DNA of 64,000 nucleotides from Paenibacillus aquistagni (GCF_900177815.1 NZ_FXAZ01000001.1:1-64000), one strand, 5' to 3'; counted from the stretch's first letter, positions 17,271 through 25,690 are shown. A program made the numbers and translations. Notes: a model not told the origin generated them from the letters alone.

Positions 17271-17924
17271 ATGAAATACTTGGTTGGCATTCCGTATGTG
17301 AATCGCATCGATCTATTGCATCGTGCAATTCATAGTGTTCCTGTTTATTGGCCTCATACGGTCGTACTGGACAATTCCCCAGCAAGAGAGCTCAGGCAGG
17401 CATCGTGGCTGCAGCAAGTCGTTACCGTAGTGGAACCGCTTGTTCCGCTAACCTTTGTGCAATCCATGAACGCTTTTCAACGGATGGCAGCGGAGCGGGA
17501 GGCAGATGCTGTGTTCTATATGCACAATGATGCGGAAGCCCACCCTGGAACACCCGAGAAGTTTCTTGAGGTGCTCACTTCACTACAGGCTGCCGGGAGA
17601 AAGTGGGGCATTGCTCTGACCAACTTTGATGCTTTGGCAGCTTACAATATGGAAGCGGTGAGGGCTGCTGGCCCTTGGGATACTGTATTCAGCAGCTACT
17701 TTGCAGATATCGATTATCATCGCAGGCTGAGGCTGGCTGGGTATGAAGAGGTATTTACAGGACTTCCTGTTGAGCATCATGGCAGCTCAACACGCAAATC
17801 CGATTCAAAGGTCAATTTCATGGTAGATGTGACATGGCCCTTGTATGAACGTTACTATGAACTCAAGTGGGGCGGGAAGATGGCCGAAGAGAGATATCAC
17901 ACGCCTTTTAACCGTCCTCTATAA
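17271..17924 (+). CDS. Small GT2-like glycosyltransferase
   Basis: 217 residues with a GT-A fold: KYLVGIPYVNRIDLLHRAI at the N terminus, VVLDNSP near residue 30, a HND metal-binding triad in VFYMHNDAEAH near residue 85, and FSSYFADIDYHRRLRLAG near residue 140. Shorter than most GT2 enzymes, and it lacks a membrane segment, so it should act in the cytoplasm. GGAGG lies directly after the previous stop codon and five bases before the ATG, so it is probably translated together with the fusion enzyme. Confidence 0.78.
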   Translation: MKYLVGIPYVNRIDLLHRAIHSVPVYWPHTVVLDNSPARELRQASWLQQVVTVVEPLVPLTFVQSMNAFQRMAAEREADAVFYMHNDAEAHPGTPEKFLEVLTSLQAAGRKWGIALTNFDALAAYNMEAVRAAGPWDTVFSSYFADIDYHRRLRLAGYEEVFTGLPVEHHGSSTRKSDSKVNFMVDVTWPLYERYYELKWGGKMAEERYHTPFNRPL

Positions 17925-17941
17925 GGAGAGAGGACCATAAG

Positions 17942-18574
17942 ATGAACCTGTCTGAACTAAAAGGCGACTATGATGGCTTCTATAGCCTTGGCTCTAATTG
18001 CTATCCAGCACAGAGGCTTGAGCGGTATGGGCTGAGGCCATACAGCGGTGTCATTGACTGGATGTATTCCAATTCGGTTGCAGGTCTCGTGAAGCTGTTG
18101 AATCATCGCTTCGACAGCTTCATGCATCCTGCGAACATGGTGATTGAAGGGACGATGTTCGAAGGCCATAATTACTCTGTTCGGGACTGCTTCTATGACA
18201 TCGAATCTGTTCATGATTTCCTGACTAGTGAGCAAGTTGAAGGCTATCAAAGAAAGCTGCCCGAGTTCAGACAAACGATGGAAAGACGGGTCAATCGTCT
18301 TCTTCATAAGGCGGAGTATTGTCAGAAGCTGCTGTTTGTTCGCTTGCACGCAAGCTTCGTTGAGGCTTCTGTTCTGGAAGGAGCTCTAGCAAAGCTCGTC
18401 AAGCATCAATTCAGGCTGCTGGTTGTGAATCCAGGGCCTAAGACACTGCATGACCTTAATTGGCCGCTGCCCCACACCTGTGGCCTTCAACTGCCAATAG
18501 AGTGGGATGCAGAGAGCGATATGATCTGGAATGAAGTGTTTCGGGATATTCGCTATATTGCTCCTTCGCTATAA
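17942..18574 (+). CDS. DUF1796 putative cysteine peptidase
   Basis: 210 residues matching DUF1796, a family predicted to have a papain-like fold. The family hallmark FYSLGSNCYPAQRLERYGLR (residues 13-32, Cys19 as predicted nucleophile) is followed by SGVIDWMYSN. A His in VRLHASFVEA near residue 137 could be part of the active site. Such genes often lie next to glycosyltransferases, but no activity has been shown to my knowledge. AGGAGAGAGGACC precedes the ATG. Last gene of the operon beginning at 14889. Confidence 0.75.
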   Translation: MNLSELKGDYDGFYSLGSNCYPAQRLERYGLRPYSGVIDWMYSNSVAGLVKLLNHRFDSFMHPANMVIEGTMFEGHNYSVRDCFYDIESVHDFLTSEQVEGYQRKLPEFRQTMERRVNRLLHKAEYCQKLLFVRLHASFVEASVLEGALAKLVKHQFRLLVVNPGPKTLHDLNWPLPHTCGLQLPIEWDAESDMIWNEVFRDIRYIAPSL

Positions 18575-19142
18575 GGAAATCAATACTTGGTTTGGCAAAC
18601 CATCGAGATAAAATGAATTTGAGAGAACACCATCTGATCTAATTCACGATCTTCAATAAAATGGCTGTTTTCTTTCCCATGATGGTCACCATTTTAGCTT
18701 AACGATCCACATTGATGAAAACAAAAAGCCTCCAAGCTGATATCAACTTGGAGGTACTATTATGAGCTGACTTGCTATGAAAAAGAACAAATGAAGTGAT
18801 AGTTTAAGTTTATTTATTGTATGTTGACCAATTAGAAGCATTAGTTCACTCTAATTATAAACATGTCCTGCAAAACTAGCAAAGCTGCTTTTGACCCTTG
18901 TCAAGAGTAGTAATGTATCTGCCATCATTTAACCTTGGGGTGCTATTTTGATTGGTGTACAATGACGGGTTCAAGGATGCCAAGGTTTCAATGTCGTTTG
19001 CCTATCTGCCACTGAGGAAACGTTTAATATGGAAATAAATATGTGACGGAGTTTCGATAAGGGGAGTCTATACTGGATAAGAATATGCCTTACTTTCATG
19101 ACAAAAGGGTTTGTAATGCTTCGTGAGGAGGTCATTTGAATC
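18575..19142. other. 568-base gap with no gene found
   Basis: AT-rich. It holds a hairpin terminator facing the minus strand (18726-18757) although no minus-strand gene lies to its right. I see no other RNA or protein gene. It marks the left edge of the accessory block. Confidence 0.5.
18726..18757 (-). terminator. Minus-strand terminator without a gene
   Basis: CCTCCAAG...CTTGGAGG stem, with a self-complementary TGATATCA core and one mismatch. On the minus strand it is followed by CTTTTTGTTTT; on the plus strand there is no T run. Confidence 0.65.
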
Positions 19143-20009
19143 ATGACGAAATATGCAAACAGAAATCAAAAAAGATATAGCGTAGGTGACATGTCCCGGA
19201 TAAGCGGGCTTAGTATTCCTTCGATAAGATTCTATGATGAGAAGAAAATTCTTGTTCCCGCATATAGAGATGAGCAATCTCATTATCGTTATTACTCAGA
19301 GGAGCAGATTTTGACGGCATTATCCATTCGAGAATTACGATTAAGGGGCATATCAGTGAAAGAGATGGCCGATATTTTAGAGGCTGAATCGCTACATACA
19401 CTTAATGATATATTGACGCAGAAAAGAAAGGTTATTGAGAAAAAGATTTTGGAATTGGAAAAATCAAAACAATTAGTAGAAACAAGTCGCCAGATTTTAT
19501 CCCGTGTGCTAATGAATCGGGGGCAAACTGTTGCAGATGATCAAATTTTCCTAGCGGAGCTGCCTGTCTATAATTGCTTGTACTCGGATAGCGTTTCAAG
19601 AATATCGGTGGATGAGATTTTTTGGGATCGTTTTGCAGAGCTCTATCAATTGTTAGATGAGTATGGGTATAAGAGAACCCATCCTATCATGGCGGTGTTC
19701 CATGAACATTATACTCATCAGTTTTTCTTTGATAACGGACAGTTGGAGGTTTTTATTCCCGTGGAAGAATATGATGCTAGTAATCCGAATATGAAGCAAT
19801 TTGGTGGATTTTTGACAGCAGGGATTGTAACGACAGGACACTATAATCAGATGTTGCCGTACTATACAAAGCTTGTTCGATGGATTGAGGAGAACCAATA
19901 TGAAATTATTGGAGATCCGATAGAAATCTATGTAGTGGAATTTACACACACTCCTAATAGCAATGAATATGTGACCGAGATTCGCTTCCCTGTGAAAAAA
20001 TCTAATTAA
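19143..20009 (+). CDS. MerR family regulator with effector-binding domain
   Basis: 288 residues. An N-terminal MerR winged helix (YSVGDMSRISGLSIPSIRFYDEK, residues 11-33; HYRYYSEEQI; ELRLRGISVKEM) is followed by a dimerisation helix (residues ~85-125) and a C-terminal GyrI/AraC-E-type ligand domain (residues ~135-285, ending EYVTEIRFPV). This resembles BltR/BmrR-type regulators that sense organic molecules. GAGGTCATTTGAATC precedes the ATG. It probably acts on the 19-bp-spacer promoter at 20070-20100 just downstream. Part of an accessory block with lower GC than the flanking glycan genes. Confidence 0.88.
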   Translation: MTKYANRNQKRYSVGDMSRISGLSIPSIRFYDEKKILVPAYRDEQSHYRYYSEEQILTALSIRELRLRGISVKEMADILEAESLHTLNDILTQKRKVIEKKILELEKSKQLVETSRQILSRVLMNRGQTVADDQIFLAELPVYNCLYSDSVSRISVDEIFWDRFAELYQLLDEYGYKRTHPIMAVFHEHYTHQFFFDNGQLEVFIPVEEYDASNPNMKQFGGFLTAGIVTTGHYNQMLPYYTKLVRWIEENQYEIIGDPIEIYVVEFTHTPNSNEYVTEIRFPVKKSN

Positions 20010-20069
20010 AAAAGGGCACTAAGCAAGTTGGGACTGATCCCTGTCTCACAAACAGGGGCAATCCCGTTA

Positions 20070-20100
20070 TTGACTCTCAAGTGGTAGAGACTTTTATACT
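20070..20100 (+). promoter_or_regulatory. MerR-type promoter with 19-bp spacer
   Basis: TTGACT (20070-20075), a 19-base spacer with an imperfect dyad TCTC...GAGA, and TATACT (20095-20100). A spacer of 19 bases with a dyad is the hallmark of promoters activated by MerR proteins through DNA untwisting; the MerR gene ends 60 bases upstream. Confidence 0.72.
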
Positions 20101-20151
20101 TAGTGTATATCGAGTATTTTCAATCTCATATCAAAGGAGGGATGATATAAA

Positions 20152-20349
20152 GTCAGCGCGCAAGTCAGATTAGCCTCTACTATGCCAGGTGCATATGTTT
20201 TTGTGAATTTTATAACAAACTTCTTTTTGCGAAACCCATAGCTGTCTACATATCTTTTGCCCATGTTTGTTTCAAAATTGATTGATGGTCTTTTAGCCGT
20301 ACTTGCTGCGTTGCATCTCACTAAGAGCAAAGCAGGAATATTGAAATAA
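20152..20349 (+). pseudogene. Stop-interrupted reading frame after the MerR promoter
   Basis: A frame of 65 codons with a single in-frame TAG at 20239-20241 and a TAA at 20347. The translation on both sides looks protein-like: MPGAYVFVNFITNFF before and LLPMFVSKLIDGLLAVLAAL after. It follows the MerR-type promoter and a GGAGGG at 20137-20142, but no good start codon is in frame. It could be the remnant of a regulated gene. Family unknown. Confidence 0.35.
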
Positions 20350-20398
20350 TAGTTTGCATTGTTCGTGACGAACATGATAATGAGGAGGATGACATACA

Positions 20399-21193
20399 AT
20401 GAAGAAATTGAGCGGAAAAACAGCCTTTATTACAGGAGCTGCGATGGGACTCGGAGCAGGAATTGCCAAGGTTTACGCACATCATGGAGCTAATCTGATA
20501 TTAGCTGATATAAATCCAGATGTGGAGCAAGTGGCACATGAGCTTGCCGCTGAATATGGCGTTGAGGTCATAGCTGAAACAATCGATGTGACGAAGATCG
20601 AATCTTGCAAAGCAGCAGTGGAAAAAGGAATAAGCAAATTTGGCAGGATTGATATTCTCTGTGCGATTGCTGGTGTATGCAAATTGGGGGATTTTCTTGA
20701 AATGAGCGAGTCGGATCTTGATTTTCACATTAACGTGAATATTAAGGGAGTCTGGAACTCAACAAAAGCGGTGTTGCCTTATATGCTAAAGGATAACGGC
20801 GGGAATATTGTTGTGATGTCTTCGGTAACGGGTGATTTGGTTGCTGATCCTGGTGAAGTTGCATATGCGTTATCCAAATCCGCATTAATCGGTTTTACCA
20901 AAGCGTTGGCTGTAGAATATGCAACAAAGAAGATTCGTGTCAATGCAATTCAGCTAGGTTATGCACGTACACCGATGGCAGAAAGCATCGCAGTACAATC
21001 CAATCCAGCTAATCCAGAGGCTGTACTTGAGGAAATGGCAAAAGCGATTCCAATGCGCCGCTTGGGATTGCCGACAGAGGTAGGCGAGTTGGCAGCATTT
21101 CTAGGCAGTGACGAATCCAGCTACATAACCGGTGGGCAGTTTGTAATTGATGGAGGAAGCACATTGCCTGAGTCTGTATCGGTTGGTGTATAA
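20399..21193 (+). CDS. ucpA: SDR family oxidoreductase UcpA
   Basis: 264 residues of the classical short-chain dehydrogenase family, very close to UcpA (shared C-terminal phrase MAKAIPMRRLG, then ELAAFLGSDESSYITG and ESVSVG). NAD(P)-binding motif TGAAMGLG at residues 12-19; catalytic Ser141/142, Tyr156 and Lys160 (YALSK). The Asp after strand 2 (LADI) favours NAD over NADP. UcpA was linked to furfural tolerance in E. coli; the substrate here is unknown. GAGGAGGATGACATACA precedes the ATG. Probably part of the MerR regulon. Confidence 0.9.
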   Translation: MKKLSGKTAFITGAAMGLGAGIAKVYAHHGANLILADINPDVEQVAHELAAEYGVEVIAETIDVTKIESCKAAVEKGISKFGRIDILCAIAGVCKLGDFLEMSESDLDFHINVNIKGVWNSTKAVLPYMLKDNGGNIVVMSSVTGDLVADPGEVAYALSKSALIGFTKALAVEYATKKIRVNAIQLGYARTPMAESIAVQSNPANPEAVLEEMAKAIPMRRLGLPTEVGELAAFLGSDESSYITGGQFVIDGGSTLPESVSVGV

Positions 21194-21417
21194 ACGTCGC
21201 TACAGTGCAAAGTAAATTGATATAAATGGTTCTTCGGAGGTTACGAGCTAGCAGTCCTCATTAAGTGAATGAGGGAACATGGCGCAGAAACACTTGGCAA
21301 TTAATATGAAATACAGCAAGATTGTAAGATAAAATTATAGCAAGAGCTGCTAAAGTAAAATGGGAATAATTATGACCTGTACGGAATGCTAGCATAGCCT
21401 TACTAGCATTTGTTTGG

Positions 21418-21444
21418 AAAAGCCGCCAATCTGGCGGCTTTTCT
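21418..21444 (+). terminator. Terminator between ucpA and yggS
   Basis: Stem AAAAGCCGCCA / TGGCGGCTTTT with a three-base loop, followed by CTTTTT. Could work in both directions. Confidence 0.88.
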
Positions 21445-21470
21445 TTTTGGATTGCTCCAAACCATCCTTT

Positions 21471-21506
21471 TTGGATATATATATCCAATCCATCCATTGA
21501 TATACT
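21471..21506 (+). promoter_or_regulatory. Palindrome and -10 element upstream of yggS
   Basis: TTGGATATATATATCCAA (21471-21488) is a perfect 18-base palindrome. It ends 12 bases before TATACT (21501-21506), so it would overlap the -35 region. A likely operator; the regulator could be the MocR protein at 23718-25148 or the MerR protein, neither shown. Confidence 0.45.
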
Positions 21507-21566
21507 GGTGTCTAATTCTTTAATCAAACTTTTGACGAAAGGTTAGTAGAAAGAGGGGTAGGAGAC

Positions 21567-22310
21567 ATGGGGAATCAAGTTGAAGAAAATCTCAAAACCG
21601 TAATTCAGCAAATGGAGTTGGCTTGCCAAGCCTCGGGGCGCAGCATCGATGACGTGCAATTATTATTGGCAACCAAGACTGTACCGCTTGAAAAGCTGCA
21701 AATGGCAATGAAAGCGGGTCAAACGCTGTTTGGAGAAAACAAAGCGCAGGAATTACGGGGCAAATTTCCACTGATGCAGCAGTATAAAGAGGTGGAATGG
21801 CATTTTATTGGTCATCTGCAAACGAATAAAGTGAAGGATGTGGTCAAATATGTTACGCTCATTCATTCTGTCGATCGTTTGAAATTGGGACAGGCTTTAC
21901 ACAAGCAGCTAATCAAGGAGAACAAGACCATGGATATTCTGATACAAATCAACACGTCCTATGAAGAAAGCAAATTTGGCGCTTCGCCGGATATGGCATT
22001 GGAATTAGCAGAACAATTGTCCCAGCTTGAAACGTTGAACGTAAAAGGCTTAATGACTATAGGAAAACTGAATGCCACAAACGACGAGACCCGGAACTGC
22101 TTCCGATTATTAAAAAAGATTCAAACTCAAATTAAGGATAAAAAGCTGCCGCGAGTAGAAATGGATATCCTCTCCATGGGCATGTCCGGTGATTTCAAGG
22201 TGGCTATCGAAGAAGGCGCTACCCTCATTCGCGTAGGAACAAGCGTATTTGGTGAACGTTACTTGCCAGACAGCTATTACTGGAACGAACACGCGAGTCA
22301 GGATGATTAG
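21567..22310 (+). CDS. YggS/PROSC family pyridoxal phosphate-binding protein
   Basis: 247 residues with the single-domain alanine-racemase-like TIM barrel of the YggS family. The PLP-binding Lys is Lys37 in LLLATKTV; other family blocks are FGENKAQEL, WHFIGHLQTNKVKDV, INTSYEESKFG, GLMTIG, LSMGMSGDF and RVGTSVFG. YggS proteins bind PLP without known catalysis and keep vitamin B6 pools balanced. GGGTAGGAGAC precedes the ATG. Downstream are a BenE-like transporter and a MocR regulator, itself PLP-dependent, which suggests a shared B6 theme. Most bacilli keep yggS in a cell-division cluster, so this is probably a second copy. Confidence 0.9.
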   Translation: MGNQVEENLKTVIQQMELACQASGRSIDDVQLLLATKTVPLEKLQMAMKAGQTLFGENKAQELRGKFPLMQQYKEVEWHFIGHLQTNKVKDVVKYVTLIHSVDRLKLGQALHKQLIKENKTMDILIQINTSYEESKFGASPDMALELAEQLSQLETLNVKGLMTIGKLNATNDETRNCFRLLKKIQTQIKDKKLPRVEMDILSMGMSGDFKVAIEEGATLIRVGTSVFGERYLPDSYYWNEHASQDD

Positions 22311-22340
22311 GAGAGGGGCAGGATGATTAGGAGAGGGGCA
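22301..22340 (+). repeat. Perfect 20-bp tandem duplication
   Basis: The unit GGATGATTAGGAGAGGGGCA occurs twice without a gap, spanning the yggS stop codon and the Shine-Dalgarno region before the benE-like gene. It duplicates the AGGAG motif. Confidence 0.97.
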
Positions 22341-22351
22341 GGAGAACGAAT

Positions 22352-23581
22352 ATGAGCAATGCATCAACTTCGCTGCGCGGCCGTGATTGGATATCGCCAT
22401 CTATAGCCGCCTTAATATCGGTCATTGTGAACTATGGGGGTACTTTTATTCTCGTGTTTCAGGCAGCAAAGGTTGCGGGATTAAGTCCTGAAATGACCGC
22501 TTCATGGATTTGGTCAATCTCTATTGGGGTAGGTATAACTGGGATATGGCTAAGCTTTCGATACCGGGAGCCCATTATTACTGCTTGGTCAACGCCAGGC
22601 GTGGCTTTTCTCGTTTCAGCTTTGGCGGTAACTCCTTATCCGGAAGCCATCGGCGCTTATCTTATCTCGGCTTTAGGATTTATTGCTCTAGGGTTATCGG
22701 GCATGTTTGAGCGCTTCGTTGGACTCATTCCTTCTGGCATCGCTTCAGGGCTGCTAGCAGGCATTTTATTGCAGTTTGGCATTTCGGCCTTCGGAGGAGC
22801 GCAAGTTGATCCATTGCTTGTTGTGATCCTGTTTGCCGCTTATATCGTGCTAAGACGCTTCACATCCCGCTATGCGATTGTAGGCATATTGGCCATCGGA
22901 TTGGTGTATTTGATTAGCACGGGGAAAGCCGATTTCAGCACGATCCGATTGGCGATTGCCTCACCCGTCTTTGTCGTTCCTGAGTTTTCGTTGCATGCCA
23001 CACTGGGCGTTGCTTTGCCGCTGTTCATTATTACCTTAACGGGACAATACATGCCTGGAATGCTCGTATTGCGCAATGACGGCTTCAAGACGAGCGCGAA
23101 CCCGATCTTGACTGTAACAGGCATCGGCTCGCTCCTTGCAGCGCCATTTGGCTCGCACGCTTTTAATGTAGCAGCCATTACAGCAGCGATTTGCACGGGG
23201 AAAGACGCGCATGAGGATTCAAAAAAACGTTACATTGCCGGCATTGTCTGTGGCATGTTCTACATTGTTGTCGGGATCTTTGGCGTGACGTTGGCTGCAC
23301 TGTTTTTGATTCTTCCTGCGACCTTTATCGCCACGTTAGCGGGCTTAGCATTGCTAGGTACCATTGGCGGCAGTCTCGCTGGCGCTTTAACGGATCCAAA
23401 GGGACGTGAGACGGCATTGATTACATTTTTAGCGACAGCCGCGAATGTGACCTTGCTTGGTGTCGGCGGGGCATTTTGGGGACTTGTTGCGGGTTTGGCA
23501 GCACATCTATTGATTCATGGGAAATGGCAAAGCAAGCGATACCGGCTCGGTGGAAGGCAACACGCTGAGCAAAAACAATAA
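22352..23581 (+). CDS. BenE-like inner membrane transporter
   Basis: 409 residues with about twelve hydrophobic segments and the features of the benzoate:H+ symporter family BenE: AWSTPGVAFLVSALAVTPYPEAIGAY near residue 80 and LTGQYMPGMLVLRNDGF near residue 230 (shown here as neighbouring short blocks of one conserved region). Family members carry benzoate, but aromatic or B6-like compounds are possible. Between yggS and a MocR regulator, pyridoxine-type uptake is a hypothesis. CAGGAG lies nine bases before the ATG, just after the 20-bp duplication. It shares an operon with yggS. Confidence 0.85.
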   Translation: MSNASTSLRGRDWISPSIAALISVIVNYGGTFILVFQAAKVAGLSPEMTASWIWSISIGVGITGIWLSFRYREPIITAWSTPGVAFLVSALAVTPYPEAIGAYLISALGFIALGLSGMFERFVGLIPSGIASGLLAGILLQFGISAFGGAQVDPLLVVILFAAYIVLRRFTSRYAIVGILAIGLVYLISTGKADFSTIRLAIASPVFVVPEFSLHATLGVALPLFIITLTGQYMPGMLVLRNDGFKTSANPILTVTGIGSLLAAPFGSHAFNVAAITAAICTGKDAHEDSKKRYIAGIVCGMFYIVVGIFGVTLAALFLILPATFIATLAGLALLGTIGGSLAGALTDPKGRETALITFLATAANVTLLGVGGAFWGLVAGLAAHLLIHGKWQSKRYRLGGRQHAEQKQ

Positions 23582-23701
23582 TGCGCAGATACAGAGCGGG
23601 AGCTTGTTTCACTATCAGCCGAACAGCGCAGGATAGCATCATGCTGGCGAAGAGACTGGAAACGGCTCGCTGGTCGGGGCTATGAGGGAAAAATAAAACG
23701 C

Positions 23702-23735
23702 AGCAGGGATGCCTGTATCATAGCAGCATCCCTGC
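23702..23735 (-). terminator. Terminator of the mocR gene, overlapping its 3' end
   Basis: Stem AGCAGGGATGC / GCATCCCTGCT; on the minus strand it is followed by GCGTTTTATTTTT. The last codons and the stop of the mocR gene lie in the hairpin. Confidence 0.75.
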
Positions 23736-25148
23736 TAGACGATAAATGCCTTCTTTAATGGTTGTTTCATCGACTTTAGCGAAACCGAGAACCCAACCTT
23801 TTCGATCGCTTTCCAAACAATATTTGCTAAGCGGATACACCCGAATTCCTTTTTCGAGCGCTAAGGCCGTCACCGCCTCTTCGTCAAATGCCGGCTCCGC
23901 CTCAAGAAGCATATGCAACCCCGTTTCTACGCCGCTCAATGTGAAGTGTTCACTCAGACCTGACGTAATGATAGCCTTTGTCATGGCTTCGTGCCTGCGC
24001 CGATATACATTTCGCACTCGTCTCATATGGCGCATAAAATGACCGTGTTCAATGAAATGAGTAAGGGTTAATTGCTCCATAACTGGAAGCTGGCGATAGG
24101 TGAACTCATGGACCTTAGCAAGCTGACGAATGGCCTCTTTGGGGCCGATGATCGCGGATATTCGAATGCCTGGAGCGATCATTTTAGAGAAACTAACCAT
24201 ATACAACGTGTTTTGAGGTTGTTGGCTGAACAAGGTAGGAAGTGGATCGCCGCGATATCGAAATTCACTGTCATAATCATCTTCCACGATCCAAAATCGA
24301 TGTTGAGCAGCCATTTTCAGCAATTGCTGCCTGCGAGGCTCCGACATAATGACTCCCACTGCGCACTGGTGTGATGGCGTGACAAACACAAGCTTGGATT
24401 CAGGGTGAATATGGTCTGGGCAAAGCCCATACTCATCGACCGGAACAGAGGCAACTTGCATTCGCCGATACTTCATCGCCATCCAGGCCGCTGGGAAGCC
24501 CGGGTCTTCAACGGAAACCGTTTCTCCTTCATGCAAGAGGGCTTGGGCGATCAAATCGATGCTATGCTGTGCGCCTGAGGTTAACAGGATTTGATCGGTA
24601 CTCACATGAACCCCTCTCTCAAGTGACAGATAGCGTTGAATTTGTTCTCGCAGCGGCAAAAATCCATAAGGGTCACCGTAAGCCCAACTGTCCAAGTCTG
24701 TTTTAGTGGAGGCCTGTAAAAAGGAGGTTCTCCAATTTCTTTGAAAATGTTCATCCAAATACGGCTCATGGGGACTAAAATCGATCTCTGCTTTTTGATG
24801 TTCTTTATCTCCAAACCAACTTTGCAAATGACCGACTGCAGCATTTAATAAAGGCAATTCAGGGGGAATTATTCCTTGAATTGCACCGTCTTCTGTAGGA
24901 CGCGTCGCACAGGCGCAATCGCTAACTCTCGTTCCGCCGCGGCGAGAGGTTATCGTGTACCCGCGACTGAATAGTTCTTCGTACACGGTCTGAATGGTTG
25001 AACGGGAAACGCCGATCAATTGTGCGAGTTCTCGGGAAGGGAGCAGCAATTCCCCAGGCGGCCATTTGCCAGTTGTAATATTATGAATCGCTTGGTCTAC
25101 TAGTTGCTGCCAAATGGGGCGTTTATCGTCCCGGTTAACTTTCAGCAT
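23718..25148 (-). CDS. MocR/PdxR family PLP-dependent regulator
   Basis: 476 residues: an N-terminal GntR winged helix (residues 1-75; PSRELAQLIGVSRSTIQTVYEEL) joined to a class I aminotransferase-like domain. The PLP Lys is Lys322 in SFSKMIAPGIR; VEDDYDSEFRY, GDPYGFLPLREQI and FVTPSHQ are typical. MocR proteins sense PLP or amino compounds. ATG 25148 has GGAGG seven bases upstream. It converges with the yggS-benE pair, and is the natural candidate to control it. CAGTA-GAAA-TACTG at 25161-25174 (minus strand), between a -10-like TATAAT and the start codon, may be its own operator. Confidence 0.9.
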   Translation of the reverse strand: MLKVNRDDKRPIWQQLVDQAIHNITTGKWPPGELLLPSRELAQLIGVSRSTIQTVYEELFSRGYTITSRRGGTRVSDCACATRPTEDGAIQGIIPPELPLLNAAVGHLQSWFGDKEHQKAEIDFSPHEPYLDEHFQRNWRTSFLQASTKTDLDSWAYGDPYGFLPLREQIQRYLSLERGVHVSTDQILLTSGAQHSIDLIAQALLHEGETVSVEDPGFPAAWMAMKYRRMQVASVPVDEYGLCPDHIHPESKLVFVTPSHQCAVGVIMSEPRRQQLLKMAAQHRFWIVEDDYDSEFRYRGDPLPTLFSQQPQNTLYMVSFSKMIAPGIRISAIIGPKEAIRQLAKVHEFTYRQLPVMEQLTLTHFIEHGHFMRHMRRVRNVYRRRHEAMTKAIITSGLSEHFTLSGVETGLHMLLEAEPAFDEEAVTALALEKGIRVYPLSKYCLESDRKGWVLGFAKVDETTIKEGIYRLAGMLL

Positions 25149-25690
25149 TTGATTTACCTCCAGTATTTCTACTGAAATTATAGATTGTTAAAAGGTGGGT
25201 GAAAACTCTTATCGAGTTATTTCTTTCTAAGGCTTACAGGTAAATTTGTTTAATTCTTATAAAATGTGGCAAATAAAGTTAAATGTTAGTATAATGTGTT
25301 CTGTATAGTGTATACATATTGAATATGTTTTCTTCATCTATAGAATCTTGATTGAGTTGCGCTGGAAAAAACAATTATCTTATCAAGAAATAGCTGCTGA
25401 GCTTCTAACAACGTCAGAAATCATTCAACAAAAGCTTCATCGTGCAAGAAAGGCCTTACGAAAACAAATGAATGATTGGATGAACGAAAATTGATGATAA
25501 CTCAATAGATCAATTGATTTGCGATTAAATATATACCTACTACTTTAATTAATCACCCCACCTTAGTAAATAATCACCTCATTAATATCAGACGGTAAGG
25601 AACTATCAAGTCTTGGCGCGATAAGCAATAGCAGCTCAGGGCAATTTGCCTTGTATACATTTGGTGACCTTATTAAAGGAGCGCATTCTT
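25149..25690. other. AT-rich gap with a sigma-factor remnant
   Basis: Apart from the fragment at 25321-25494 I see no complete gene, and in particular no bacteriocin-like peptide ahead of the ABC operon. Confidence 0.5.
25321..25494 (+). pseudogene. C-terminal fragment of an ECF sigma factor
   Basis: 57 codons ending in TGA. The translation contains ILIELRWKKQLSYQEIAAEL, then a short turn and KLHRARKALRKQM, which is the region 4 helix-turn-helix of an ECF sigma factor (compare AILLKHYYGYAYPEIAAIM and VKSRVHYGTEQIRKEM in the intact SigY at 38918). Region 2 is absent and no start codon or ribosome binding site is present, so this is a truncated relic. Confidence 0.75.

Larger units (their letters stand above)
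21194..21566. other. Gap between ucpA and yggS
   Basis: Contains a terminator (21418-21444), an 18-base palindrome and a candidate -10 element (21471-21506). No gene seen. Confidence 0.5.

Noticed and set aside
20041-20068. Hairpin CCCTGT...ACAGGG after the MerR gene, considered as a terminator
   Set aside because: No T run follows and the MerR-type promoter begins directly after it.
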